From NCBI RefSeq assembly GCF_027942865.1, contig NC_134506.1:15646436-15710435 (forward strand): DNA of 64,000 nt. Reading direction: 5' to 3'. The position numbers and the translations under genes were made by a program. Source of the stretch: Odontesthes bonariensis (Eukaryota; Chordata; Actinopteri; Atheriniformes; Atherinopsidae). Below the pieces are notes generated by a model, which was not told the DNA's origin, ran no database searches, and saw only the letters and a program-made list of their open reading frames with translations. Positions 11,286-24,500 of the stretch are shown here, one piece after another (the stretch's first letter is position 1; every line of letters starts with the position of its first letter).

Positions 11286-14200
11286 ATGGTCATGCTCGAC
11301 GTGTTAATAATAGGAGGCGGCCCTCATGCCCTGACCTTGGCTAGCTTGCTGTCCAGCCCTGACTCTGATCCAAATTCTGACCATGGACATGACCAACCTC
11401 TCTCCCTCTCCTGCTCAGAACCTCAGAGGTCTCAGCCAGACCCTGAAACATCCAACAACAAACGCTGCAATGGCAAGCGGAAGAGAAGGGTGAAGGGTAC
11501 AGTATGCTCACTTTAAGTTAACAAATCAAATGAATTTGATCAAATTTTTTACTTTGACTTACTGGCACGCTTGAAAAAACATTTAGGTAATTAACAAAGC
11601 TGTCAAAGCCATTATTTTTGATGGTTAATTCAGTGTTCCATGCTCATTCCACTTAATTAGTCAAACTTTCGGGTTTGGATGTTGATTCAGAAAATATGAC
11701 TTGTCAATACAAACATTGTCAAAAGGCAGGTGACTTAATAGGTCTGGATATTTATAGGTTTCTCATATTGTAACTCCTGAGGCATCATTGTGTTTCATTA
11801 TTTTTGATTTGCATCAAATAATTTTGACTTTAGAACAAACTGTCATGGTTTTAAATGCAGATTTGGCCCATATGCAGAACACACTCAGGAGGTGGAAGTA
11901 GATTTAAAATGTTTATTGAAAAACTAGGATGATGAAGAGGAATGGTCTGGGACTGGAAACTCTGGAACAGGTTTTCAAGGAGGAGTTGATGGTTCACCAC
12001 CAGGGAGCGATGAGTGAGGTCTGAGAGATGGAAGCCGGTGCTTGAATAATCCAATGCGGGAGGCTGCTTGGAAGTTAGTGTCTGAATCCAGGAAGTAGTT
12101 GGTGGCATGAGATGGTGGTTTCGACAAGGCGGCTTGGAGGGTGAGCAAGGCTTTTTAAGGAGGGCTTCTCCAGGATGCTGCCAGCGAGGAACCTCAGGGG
12201 GAGAGGAAAACTTGTAATCTGGAGGAACAGCACAAAGACATGAATAATGTTTTGACACTGGAAACAGGAGCACGAAGGTAACCTGGGAAGGAGCACAGGA
12301 AAACGTAAGGAGATCTCAGAGAGACGGCCAGAAACCAAGAGAGCACAAGACGTACCACATTGGTTAACACACTGGCGACGAAGTGCTGGCAGCAGACTCC
12401 TTTTAAAGCAATACTATGTAACATTTCTACCTTAAAATAACAGTTTGAAAAAAATTGTGCGGCTAGAATGAGTTTTAATATTACGATTGGCCTGTCTCCT
12501 ATGCCCTTCGGGGGTCTGAGTTGGAAAAACTGCGCTATGTAACTTTGCTGGACCAGCCCGGGAGCTGAGCGGAAGTACTTGACTTGCTTTCTGGCACACC
12601 TACCGCAAAAACAAATAGACCCCTCTCACGCTCCCAGGTACATTTGATTACTCTTACCTTCTCGGTCGACATAGCTTGCACCTTCTGACTCCTCGCCGGT
12701 TCGTCAACAAACGTGAAACGTGAAAGCGAAAGGGTGTTGTATTTACGACAGTGTAACCGTACATTACCTCCAAGCCTGTAGGGGGAGTTCCATAATGGGC
12801 TTTTTGAGAAGTTACATTGTATTGCTTTAAGCCTTTCCTTGATAGGTCTTGATGGGGAACACCTGTCACTCCCCAGCCACCAGAGCTCAGGCGCTACCTA
12901 CTGGACGAAAGAGGAAGCAGCAGGCAGAACAAACAGAGGGAGAAAACTCTCGAAGTGCTTTCTGTCAGAGACGATATTCACACAGGCAATTTACATTTAC
13001 ACTTCTTAGGTTGACTTGGCATGTAAAAATTGATCCATAATTTTAAATATCAGTGTTTTATTGACCAAAACGTTTTGGCAATAGTGTTGATTTTTCTGAC
13101 AGAAAGGAGTGCATTAGCATGTTAAAGGACAAGACCGTTTTTTTGACATTGGGCCCTTGATTTCACATTATAACATGATGTTCTACTCACCCCTGCTTGT
13201 TGTTGGTAATTTGGAGCTGTTCCGAAGATATTCGAGAGGCGTCTGGCTGTTCTCTTGAGATATTTGGCCATGAAACGGTTTCCTATGGGCAACGTTATAC
13301 AGGCACAAACTATGCTGTTTATAATTTATTAATTACTGTACACTAGCACTGATAACGTGGAGGTGCGTCGCTTACTTAAAAAAATCCGGGTTACTGTAAT
13401 TTTGAATTTTAGTCGAATGAATAAATAGGCAGCAGGTCTGTGGGCTGTCTGTGGTAGTAGCACGACGATGACGTCAGTAACACCCACTTTACGACAAAAA
13501 TTCAAAATTACAGTAACCCAGATTTTTTAAAGTAAGCGACGCACCTCCACGTTATCAGTGCTAGTGTACAGTAATTAATAAATTATAAACAGCATAGTTT
13601 GTGCCTGTATAACTTTGCCCATAGGAAACCGTTTCATGGCCGAATATCTCAAGAGAGCAGCCAGACGCCTCTCGAATATCTTCGGAACAGCTCCAAATGT
13701 TCAACAACAAGCAGGGGTGAGTAGAACATCATGTTATAATGTGAAATCAAGGGCCCAATGTCAAAAAACGGTCTTGTCCTTTAAGCGTGGATTCATTTTG
13801 AGTTCTTTTCATGCAATCACACAGAAAAGGTTTGCAAGTAGGAAACTAATCTGAGAGCAGAAATACACTTAAATATGTATATGTATGTATTACAAGTAAA
13901 GTAGTGTCAAATTGTGCTTAAAATCAATCCAACAGTTTTGCTTGTTATATATATTTTTTATTTCAAACCCCTCTTTGATTACATAATAAAAACATAGGCT
14001 ACATTCTTTTGCCATTCAGTTTCACTATTTACTCGTATTTGATCCACTGAACAAATCTGGGATGTCTGTGCTGATTCTGAGGTCTGAGGGCAAGTGTGTT
14101 TTTAAAATAGAGTGCACTCTAAAATCAGTAAGGTTGTCTGTGTCACTTCCTAATATTAATTTTAGCCTGCATGGGACACATCCTTATCAATCAAACTTTA

Positions 14201-17200
14201 CTCTAAATGTGTTTCTGATTGGTCTCTGCAGGCCAGACGCTGGAGGAGCAGCTAGCAAAGTTCAAAATACCAGAGAGGACCGTTTGCCCTCCTCTCAGTC
14301 TCCAAGCCGTAGATACTTATGGAGAGTGGACTGCTTTGTGGGAGAGCCAGTTTACAGCTTTGAACATCCCTCACCTGCGCTCGCACACCCTGGTGCACAC
14401 AGACCCTCTGAATAAGGTATAAACACAAAAAAAACTACTTGAACTAGAAATGAGAAAAGGCTCTTTCTGTATCAATGTAAATGAGCAGTTGTGTGAATAT
14501 CATCTCTGACAGAAAGCACTTCAGGAGTTTGTTCTGAAGTATGAGCGTTCAGACGAGCTTCACAGTCTTCCAGACCAGGTCTACATTCTGGATGAAAATG
14601 CATTCTTCAATGACATGCGGCTCGGCAAAAAGGAAAAGAAGCGCCTGAACATCACCTCCACTCTGAAGAACAGTTTGTCTTTCAGTCTACCGGGAACCCA
14701 ACTAAGTGTGGATTTCTTTCAAGAGCAGGTGAGTAAAATGTTTCTCTTCTGACTGACTGATTTGAAAGTATTCTGTTTAAATAAGTTGTGATGAGACTTT
14801 AATTATACTTTAACTTTAATTTCTCCCCTTCCTACACCACCTTCTTGATATAAAACTGTGATACCCTAACGCATTTGTTCCAGTTTGAGTGTTAATCAAT
14901 GCTTGTTTGCTCTGACAACTCCATAGAACAGTTAAAAAACGTAAAAACGTGAGTCTTAAACAATGTGCTTTATTGACTTCAAGCCGTTACCTCCAAAATC
15001 ATAATGACACACACACAAAAGAATTATTGGAATCATCATGGTGATAAGTGTATTTTGAACTTTTTGGTAATACTGTAGGGTGCATCAAGGGTCTGTGTTG
15101 AAATTTCTTATCTCTGGTCTACATCTACCATATATCGTAAACATGACGTGCGGAATGCAAGAGAATTGGACTGATAACTAGAATTTCAGAAAAGGTCATA
15201 TTTAATGAAGCACAACAACAAAACCAAAAACATAAAGAACAGAAAACATGGCGACAAAACAGGCAACGTTTTGGTATTTCACAGAATCTCACAAACATTC
15301 ATCAAAAAAATAACAAAATTCCTCCACAAGACCAAAAGTCTCTCTTACAAAAACTCACTTATCCATTATATCCATATCCACATTTCAAACAGGACAACGA
15401 AGAATTGACAAGTACGACCATTTTGTTAGGTTTCCTGAAATGTTTTTGTGTTTTTAAGAATGTTGTTTTGTGTTTTGTTAAATGCTGTTTTTTGAGGCAT
15501 GTTGTTGTGTTTTCTATCAGATTTTTGTCTTAGTTCGAATTAATTTTCTAAGACACTGTATCCTTTGAAATGTTGCATTTTGCATTTGGTACCTCATCTG
15601 AGTGGCAAGCTAACAGATTTGTTGTTGTAAAACAAGATTTTCTGAATTGTTTGAGTTTTTTCAATCTACTCATGCAGGTGAGGAGATACAAGCTGGATGG
15701 AATGCTAGTGAAGGGAACAGTGGAGCACATCATACCTGTGATGGAGGACAAGAAAGAGATGGTAGAAGAACAAAGAGGACAAGGAGAGGTCAAAAGGATT
15801 GAAGATGGAGCAAGGGAGCGAGTGAAATATTTTCAAGTCCAACTACGAGAAGGCGACATTCTAAAAGCTCGCCAGGTCGTCATAGCAACAGGTCCGACCC
15901 GAGCACAGATGGCAAACATTCCTTCTTGGGTGAAAAGTATTGGCGAGAGCTACCCAGAGGAGCGTCTGCAACACACAGTTAATCTCATGCACCAGTTGCC
16001 AAACTCTAAGCAAAAACTCAGAGATACAGACTGTCAGAAACAGGAAGAGACATTTACTACTCGTGGTGAGTAAAATTTCACCTAAAAATGGTGCAATATC
16101 TTGAAAAACTTTGCAGGGGAACAATGTTTTTTTTTTTTTATCAAAGAAGAGAAGATGACTGAAACATCTAAAAGTCTAACATTCACCAGAGTATTTCATG
16201 CCTTGCTTTGACCTGAAACGTCTGTTAATCTTCAGACTTTCGTGACCTTTTTACACCCGTCCTCAGCCCACGTCTTTCTTTACAAGTGCTATATGCTTAT
16301 GTGTGTCTAGGCCTGTATGTAGTGTGTGAGGCAGGGCAGAGAGTAATGGTAGTTGGTGGAGGTCTGACCAGCGCTCATGTCGTCTCAATTGCCCTGCAGC
16401 AAGGGGCCAGCCATGTGACGTGGGTCATGAGAAAACACCTGCAGGTCTAGTAACTGTGTGCATCGGCATGTAGATCAGCAATTTAAAAACACTGTCTCTA
16501 CACTTGTTTGTCCCCACACATTTCAGCATTTACTGTTTCCTCCGCAGCTGAAGCAGTTCGATGTGGGTGATGTGGAGAGCTTGGTGGGTCGATACTCCCA
16601 CGTCGAGCACGGCATTAAGATGGATGGCCAAGCCTACCTACGGCAGTTCTATAATGAAAGGAGTCTCCACAAACGGATGGCTATGATTCGCCAAGCGAGG
16701 AAAGGAGGAGCCGTCACCCCGGAAGCCTACATTCACCTGCAGCCTTCCATACTGAATGGACAGGTGGAGGTGAAGACATACTGTGAGGTAATAGAACACC
16801 TGCATGGTGAACAGAGGGTTGAGATAAGTGACAAGTGAACTGAGATGATGGTTTTGAGAAATAGATGAGACAGGGTGAGAAGTTGTATAGAAGAGTCCCT
16901 CAGTCTTTCTTTTTTTTTTTTTTTCACAAGCCAGAAGTGAGCAGGGTAGGACCAGCAGGTGGAGATATACCCAACAAAGTTTATGCAGTTTATGTTTTGA
17001 ATGAGAGTGTATGGGAGCCAGAGATTTTGGAGAGCCATTCACAAACTGAACATCCCCCATAGATCAATCAAGGGACTTTCACTTGTTGTGGTGAATGCTG
17101 TCCTCTGCTTCCAAACTCATTTGTGTCTTTGTGTTGTAATTTGAGCTGTGGTTTGATTTGTGCTGTGCTCCCACAGTTAAGCATTCAACTGCCACCACGT

Positions 17201-19432
17201 TGGCCTTTCTAGAGCCAAAAGTGACCATATTTGGAAGAGAGAGTGGCGCTAGAGAGTGATCCTTGACAGTTGATTGAACAAATGTGTGTTTTTTGAGGAC
17301 TTATATCTATTAGATTAGCTAATTATTTTCTGAAGGACTATCAGCACACAAATCAGATGGAGTGAATCTAGCTAATGGTCTCATTAGATCTACTGATTTA
17401 GGATTCCATGAAATTTCTGTTTTTGAATGAGACTTTATTGGAGTCAGAGATTTTTTGTGACTTGAACCTATCTGCTGTCAGTGGTTTTTAATTTCCAAAT
17501 CAGCTTCACATCTGACAGTGGATGGTTTAATCAGTCAATTATACGACTTACGAAAAAAAGCCAAACTCTGGTGGCGGTGGGTGATATTGCATTCTACTTT
17601 GAGTTCACATTTTAGAACTGAAGGCTTTATCTATCTTTTATACAGTGCATGGTATAAAAGGACATACAATACTTGTACGTTAGATACAATTCTCCTTTTT
17701 CTTTATGGCTTCTTACCTTCACTTGCAAACAATTGAAAGAAAAATGTCATACATTTTAGCTGACAATATTCATTTGACTCAAATTAGACTTGGTTTAGTT
17801 TCTGTAACACATTAAATGTTTGCATCAAATATAGATGAACTCCATCTAAAAATATGATTTGTTGCTGTAAGTTATTTTTCCAACAATTAGTATACATAAG
17901 TACACCGACAGTTAGAAAGCTGCCTTTCTGCTTCATACAAAAGCTGATTAATGCAAAGTGAAAATAATAACTATCTGCACTTCTATGCAAAACTAGTGCA
18001 GTCAGCTCTATCTCAAACGATGTGAATAATAAAAGTATCTAAGGATATACTTTCCTAATTAAACACACCACCAACCAAACATCTCCCTGATAGTGTTGTC
18101 TATAGGTCCCCTGATTTCTGCCAAAACAGCCCCTCAAGGCAAATTATCCCACTGAAAGAAGCGGCTCCATCAACATGAAGGCAAAAACCCAAGGTTTCCC
18201 AGCAGAACAAGGAGATCAGTGTTATTTACTTAAGTTAAAATACAACCAGAGTTAGAGTATATAGGGTGAGATCAGTTGACATGGGGATGGTTTAGATCCT
18301 TTCCCAGCCTAACACATTGTTCTCATGTCGGAATAGGCAGCCTATTCTCCTATTTGTATAAGTCCCAACAGTATTCAGATTACAGCACATCCTGTCATTC
18401 GTGAGCGGCAGATTAAACACGGAAGATCTGCTTAGTATAACAGCACAAGCAAGAATACTTTGAAAAAATGGTCTGAGTTCAAGGACTGCTCTTCCTTTTG
18501 CTGAGAAAAGTCAACCAGGCAGCTCAGTGGGACCACAAAGATCACACCTTAGATGTTAAATATCTCACAAGACTCCTCCTGCAAGTCTGAGCATGTCAGA
18601 TTCAAATTAATTTGTGATTAAAAATTCAGTCATGTCTGAATGCCTGATACCAAGTCGTCGCTTTATAATACAGTGTATTGTACATATAATGTATGTGCAG
18701 AGTTAACTTGAATCTCATGAACAACCAGGTGAGTGAAGCCGGCTGGGACTACAGGCACCAGGCCTGGAGTCTGTCTCTCAGCTCTGGGGACCACTGGACA
18801 GGAGATATGATCTGGCTCGCCACTGGCTGCAAACTTGATGTCAAACAAGACCCACTGCTTTCTGAAGTCATAAGAGAATTCCCAATTCAGGTGGGTTTTA
18901 GCAGAAAATTGGCCTATTTAAATACAGTTTTATTGTTTGTATAGAAATGTGGAACAAAATAAATGTTAAAAATAAATTAGCAGATGGTAAGCAGAATGTG
19001 CTTTTGTACTATGCTTTTACAATATATCCTGAACCAGAAAATACTCAGATAATAAAAAGTTTCTGGCTTGTGCCCTTTGAAGGTGATAGATGGATGGCCA
19101 TGCATATCAGAAAGTTTACAATGGGCAGAAGGGTGCCCACTCTACCTGATGGGGCAGTACGCCGCTATTCAGGTATGCTCTATTCATATTTATAGTATTT
19201 CACTGTGCAAAAACTGGCCCTGGCAACCAAGAACCTTCCTTTTCCCCATCTTACCACACAGGTTGGACCTCATGCAGTAAACCTGGCTGGGGGACAGGCT
19301 GCCAGCATGCGAATCGCTAAGGACATCATGCACCGTCAGCTGCAGGACAGTGTGCAGACTGCTGACATGAGCAGGGACAAATCAAAAACTGAAGATTATA
19401 TTCAACAGATGAAAGGACTTTTATGGCTTTAA
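11286..19432 (+). CDS. FAD/NAD(P)-dependent oxidoreductase, monooxygenase-like, unnamed
   Basis: Nine coding exons: 11286-11496, 14232-14416, 14513-14728, 15678-16065, 16311-16444, 16548-16787, 18729-18890, 19083-19172, 19262-19432. All phases join and give 598 residues. The N-terminus LIIGGGPHALTLA (from residue 7) is the dinucleotide fold that binds FAD. A basic low-complexity insert follows (GKRKRRVKG). RQVVIATGP closes a first nucleotide-binding unit, VMVVGGGLTSAHV (about 345-357) is a second glycine-rich motif suited to NAD(P)H, and MIWLATGC (about 485-492) resembles the ATG-type motif of N-hydroxylating flavin monooxygenases. GPHAVNLAGG near residue 544 is the usual C-terminal FAD contact. 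No signal peptide or membrane segment is seen. The closest family I can suggest is lysine/ornithine N-monooxygenase-like; substrate unknown. It is not OSGIN, whose motif differs. Weakest point: the acceptor at 18727-18728 has a poor pyrimidine tract. Confidence 0.8.
12407..12826. mobile_element. TTAA-flanked MITE, copy 1 of a two-copy family
   Basis: Inverted ends AGCAATACTATGTAAC and, at the right, GTTACATTGTATTGCT, each next to TTAA (12403-12406 and 12827-12830); 420 bp. It is the reverse complement of 21995-22408 over essentially the whole length. Non-autonomous, with no coding frame. It lies in the first coding intron of the flavoprotein gene. Confidence 0.8.
13126..13780. mobile_element. 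TTAA-flanked foldback element, 655 bp near-perfect palindrome
   Basis: Ends AGGACAAGACCG and its complement, with TTAA at 13122-13125 and 13781-13784. The arms (13126 to about 13413 and about 13494 to 13780) are complementary over about 285 bp with few mismatches, leaving a unique centre of about 80 bp. Kolobok-like by target site. It is intronic. Confidence 0.8.
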
Positions 19433-19528
19433 CATTAGCATTTATCCTGATGAACCCAGAGGCATGTGAGCATGGTATCCATGATTATTGTGGTCAAAGG
19501 GCCCCTAGAATGGAATCATTGTGAACTT

Positions 19529-19534
19529 AATAAA
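19529..19534 (+). other. Polyadenylation signal of the flavoprotein gene
   Basis: AATAAA 97 nt after the TAA stop at 19430-19432. The next gene's first features start about 0.8 kb downstream, so the two genes are close and co-directional. Confidence 0.6.
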
Positions 19535-20079
19535 AACCTTATTTTAGTGTGCTTGGCCAAGATGCTGAATGCACAACTTCACACTGTGTTTATTGTATGT
19601 AAACAATATGATGGAAATATCCATAACTCACAGTATAGGAGTTGAACTAAAGTGGTCATCAAACCAGAAAATTGCACTAAAATTGCCATTGCCTCATCTC
19701 CCAATTACTGATAATACAGTCACCTATAACAGTGCTCAATTACACACTGGAAATCCCTATTTGTGAGCATAAAATGGCTCTGTGGTTGCTTTATTTTATT
19801 AATCATAATAAGATATCCAGAATGAAATAAACTCAGAACATTTAAGTCTCTACATAGTTATTATCTATCTCTTTACGGTCCTTATTCACAATTTTGTACT
19901 GTCTCTTTTTTGTTGTTGCTGTTTTTTTGGGCCTCGTTAAAAGTATTCAGACACATTGCGTTATCCATTCATATTTGATCGTTTATTTACCTTTAACAGA
20001 TTCAGGGTAGTAAAGGATTTTATGTTTTGTAAAGCTATCTGGACTCATTTCCTTTTTGTGGCAAGGAAAAAAAACTGAC

Positions 20080-20275
20080 CTGATTTCAACAAACCATTTG
20101 CCTCTTTTACTCCCATTTTCTCCACTTCAGGGTGGGGGGACTGTGGGGGAAAAGGAAGAGTACCCGGAGAAAAGCCACGCATGGACGGGTGGAACATCTT
20201 AACTCCACACAGAAAAGACCTCAGCCGGGATTCGAACCAGGAAACATCGTTGCTTTGGCGACAACCACAATGGAG
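20080..20275. repeat. Interspersed retroelement fragment
   Basis: Carries 'agagtacccggagaaaagcc', 'aactccacacagaaaagacc' and 'gggattcgaaccaggaa', the consensus blocks of the family also at 1250, 3970 and 31204. Confidence 0.6.
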
Positions 20276-20279
20276 AATG

Positions 20280-20447
20280 GCTCCGCCTAGCTCCGCCTCC
20301 GCCTCCACCTGTTTGACTTCTGAAATGTAAACCTACCTGAGGAGACAAAGAGCTGCAATCATATGTTTATTTGTATACATTGTTTTATTCTAAAACGGTT
20401 TAAAGAAACAGAAACGCGTCGGCACAAATATTCGTGTTCTCAGACAG
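20280..20447 (+). promoter_or_regulatory. pir: Probable pirin promoter and untranslated first exon
   Basis: GC-richer sequence with CpGs (CCGCCTCCGCC at 20294-20304) ends at a strong donor, GACAG|GTGAGTG, after 20447. The pirin start exon opens at the acceptor GTTGTGCAG ending 21504 with 27 nt of UTR before the ATG, so this donor is the natural partner. No RNA evidence; the transcription start is not placed. Confidence 0.35.
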
Positions 20448-20658
20448 GTGAGTGCCCTTTAAATGCGAGCTCTTCACGCAGTTTACTGTGGCTGCACCTT
20501 GGACTAATCTACGATCGTGAGAAATTGAACTCTCTCCGTGCAGACTAAAATTGTAGTTTTATATTGGACGTTGTTTGTGAACCTCTCTAATTGTGACGGG
20601 GCAGTCGCCAGACAACAGTCAGGCTACATCTCCACATAGGAGCAAATGTTCAGTTGTC

Positions 20659-20856
20659 ATGCAGCGTTATGGCCACACATATGAGGAAGTAGCAAACTGT
20701 CAACAAATCTATGACGTCGAAGTTGGATGCTTCAGCGTCCAGGAAATAAACTTATTAAAGAAGGAATATGTCGTGGTTAATGGAGAGTGTCGATCGAATG
20801 ATTCTATCGAAAGGCTTGTGGCCAAACCGTCAGCAGCAGAGGCTGATTATCCGTAA
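20659..20856 (+). other. Unrecognised short open frame upstream of pirin
   Basis: From an ATG at 20659 a 65-residue frame runs to a TAA at 20854-20856; it is open further upstream without an ATG. It resembles no family I know. It lies between the proposed pirin UTR exon and the pirin start exon, so it is intronic or an alternative 5' exon. It may well be chance. Confidence 0.15.
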
Positions 20857-21531
20857 ATCTGATCAGCTGACCGCTCAGCTGATTGCTGACGACAAGTATT
20901 TCTCAAAGGTCTGAACAGACCTCCCAATTTGCAAGAAAAGTGTTGAAATCGGGAAAACCCCATCTGGTATTGTTCCTCCTTATTCTCATGTAGGTTTTGT
21001 GTTTTTCTAATCTATCCATCCATTCATACTTAGCAGTGTTAGCCATATATGTATCCTACAAAATACACAAATTATACAACAATGAATGATACAAGTTAAA
21101 ATATGTTTTCTGTGGCTGAGTGGAGATGAATTGAAACTTCCGACTGAATGCTTTTACCTAACTGGTTATTTATCTCCCTTATACCTTCTACAAGCTTAAG
21201 TTGCAAATGTGAGTTGGTGAGGAGGTGAATAAATCGATAGCTATTTGAGGCTGAGAGGCGTGTGAATTGTGCCATAAGGCTGTAAGAGCTGATTAAATGT
21301 ATTTAACATAACAATTGGATCACATTTGTCTTTAATTATGTTACAGATGAGAAAAGTATGGTGTAACTAAAATCAGGGAACATCAGAAGTTACAACTTGA
21401 CACTGACCATCAATTTTTTTTCAGAACTGTTGCACTGTTGTCTTGTGTTGAGTCAAATTTGACCCTTTTTCCATGTACCCTGAGCTCACGTTTATGTTGT
21501 GCAGAGCCTTGTGTGCGCTTTCCCAGTGAGA

Positions 21532-24500
21532 ATGAATGTCAGGAAGGTGGAAAAGACAGTTCTGAGCGTGGAGCAAGCAGAGGGAGTTGGTGCTCGGGTT
21601 CGCAGAAGCATTGGTAGAAAGGAAGTAAGCTCCTCAACTACTTATAGTTCAACTGTCAAAGTTTTTGATGAACACACACATGATAACTATCACAGCAGCA
21701 GCCTACATTTCTTTTTGCTTCACCGATTTTCACTGTCAGCTTAGGAACCTGGATCCTTTCCTGATGTTGGATGAGTTTAGAGTGAGCAAGCCGGCAGGTT
21801 TTCCCGACCATCCACACAGAGGATTTGAGACGGTAAGGCTTTAAAGCCTTTTGTGGCGAATTTGAATATTACCTGTTCTTTCTTGTGTTACAGTATGTGA
21901 TCAAAACTTGAATATGTATTGTTTTCTATTCGCTGACTGAACAAACAAGCAAGTGCTGGCACCAGTTTCGTCTTTAGGAAATAATGACACTTAAAGCAAT
22001 ACAATGTAACTTCTCAAAAAGCCCACTATGGAGCTCCCCCTACAGGCTTGGAGGTAATGTACGGTTACACTGTCGTAAATACAACACCCTTTCGCTTTCA
22101 CGTTTCACGTTTGTTGACGAACCGGCGAGGAGTCAGAAGGTGCAAGCTATGTCGACTGAGAAGGTAAGAGTAATCAAATGTACCTGGGAGCGTGAGAGGG
22201 GTCTATTTATTTTTGCGGTAGGTGTGCCAGAAAGCAAGTCGAAGTACTTCCGCTCAGCTCCCGGGCCGGTCCAGCAAAGTTGGAGTTTTTCCAACTCAGA
22301 CTCCCGAAGGGCATAGGAGACAGGCCAATCGTAATATTAAAACTCATTCTAGCCGCACAATTTTTTTCAAGCTGTTATTTTAAGGTAGAAATGTTACATA
22401 GTATTGCTTTAAGACCAAACGTTAGTGCCACAGTTCCTAGACTGCTACCAGATTCAACCAAATCTCTGGGGTTTCATACTTTCTTTTCAAACTGGATTTT
22501 CAGCTCTTGAATCAGAATAACACATAATCACAAAGACAACTCTAATGAAGGTAAACAATATTCTACATAATTATTTAAGGACATACATAGGGGCTGCATT
22601 TTTCCCATTGATCTAACAGTACTAAGGTGATACAATTCTTCAACAAAAAAAAAAAAAAATGAGCAGAGCAGATAAAGCAAAGTACTTGTGTCACTATGGA
22701 GTGAAATTCTGACTTTAATCACTAGATGGCAACAACAGGACAGTCTCTGGAGAGTAGAGAACATGCTCAAAATTCATCAATAATAATTGAATAGTCATGC
22801 TTTTAAAAATCACACATTAAAGGTGGGGTCTGTGATGTTTTCTGGAGCATTTTTTATCATATTGTCTGAAAACCTCCTCACAACCCCATTGCACCCACTA
22901 AAATAGAATGTTTGAAAAAAAAACTAAATTTTTTAGTCCATTGTAGAGGGTGTAGCAAGAGGAAATGTCTGACCAATGGAATGACTTCTATTGGATTCTG
23001 ACATGCCAATCAACCGTCAGCCCCCCTCACCCCTCCCCCCTGCGCGTTCACAGACTTGTGACTCGTTCATGTGTTTTCAAGGCGTGGTTTCGAGGGGTGG
23101 GCAGAAGGGAGAGGCAAGGTTGTGTATTTTCAAAAATATAGCTTGCAGGAACCGTTTTTCCAAGATCTCATACCCGACCTTTAAGTTTTTCAAATACTTG
23201 AAATATATCCCCATCTTGAAAGAGAGAGGTAGCACTGTGTGTGTTTGTGTTTGCTATTTCTTTTTTGCACTGTCTTTATATCAATGGTTGATGCCAAGGT
23301 CTGGCAAGAAACAATTTGTCTTATATATGCAATTTAATCTTGCATTTTTTTTTTGTGCATAGGTGCAAGTGATGGTGAGTGTGTCTAACATCAATCTAAC
23401 AAGCTTTATTGATTAACAAAAACCTTGATTTAGTCGGTGAGGACTAGAATTGCTGACAGTGGAACATAAAAGGACAGGACAGATAAAGACAATAGACAGA
23501 AAACAGACAATGACAGGTGTGTGTGTAAGGTGTACTGTGGTGTGTATATATGACTGTGTGGACGTTTGTGTTGTGCTCTGTAAGTAACCCCCTTATCCAC
23601 CAAAAAAATAAAGCCTTCCAGCAGTCAGATATAAAGCAGTGATGTTGATGGATCACAGCTGGTGCTGGTGTGTTGGGTCAGTGCCATGCACCTCCACCAG
23701 TGCTCTGGATTGCCCCCCTAGTCCCAGCAGGAACCGTGCAGCCCAGCTAGACCCTGCCAGCAATAGAGGCAGCCAGGGCATGAGCCCCCTCAACCTCAGG
23801 GGCAACAGGGAAAAGGACCAGCCCAGAATCCAGTAAAGACACCAACCAGGACATCCTGAGTAAACCAGCGGCCCAGCGGGTATGGCACGGAGGTTAGGTG
23901 GAGGGTGAACCCCGGCCCCCCACACCCGCATCGCAACCCCGCCATGGGAAAGGCGCGCGCCCCCCACCCCCAGGACGTAGAGCAGAGGGGGCTCGCCCAA
24001 CCCATTGGGAGGCCCAAGGAGCCGCACGACACAAGCCCTCCAGTCAGGAGGGGGCCATCAACTCCTGTAGGGATCCAGTTGGTAAACATCCTGGCGGGGC
24101 TTGGTGGAAAAGCACCAGTGGGAGGGAGCAACCCAGGCAAAACCTGCAGCATCCCCCCACCCCCAGCAGGCCACCCCCACAACATCACTGCACTGAGAGG
24201 ACAGCGCCACATTCCTGTGCCGCAGCCCCCCCTCCACACAGAGCCCCATACCCTCGAGCCAGCACCTCCAACCCTATCGTGCTATGGTGTGTGCCTTTGT
24301 GTAATAACTCTGAAGCTGGTGAGGTGCATTAAAAGAGGCGTGACGCAAACCCACATCGGAGAGGCACGGGGACAGGTAGCGACCAGACCCCCCCCCCCAT
24401 ATATCCCAAATCCCCAATCCGCCACGTGCAGGAGCCCAAACCTTGAGCAGCCCAGCAGGGAGGGACAATCGACAAGAACCAGACACGGCTGCACAGGGGA

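Noticed and set aside
13615-13854. 79-codon plus frame
   Set aside because: It is the right arm of the foldback element and is mirrored in the left arm.
18693-18728. Extending the flavoprotein exon upstream to an acceptor at 18700
   Set aside because: The phase from the previous exon would give an immediate stop; starting at 18729 keeps the frame.
467-21000. bmx tyrosine kinase expected from human gene order
   Set aside because: No kinase, SH2 or PH motif seen in any frame between ace2 and pir.
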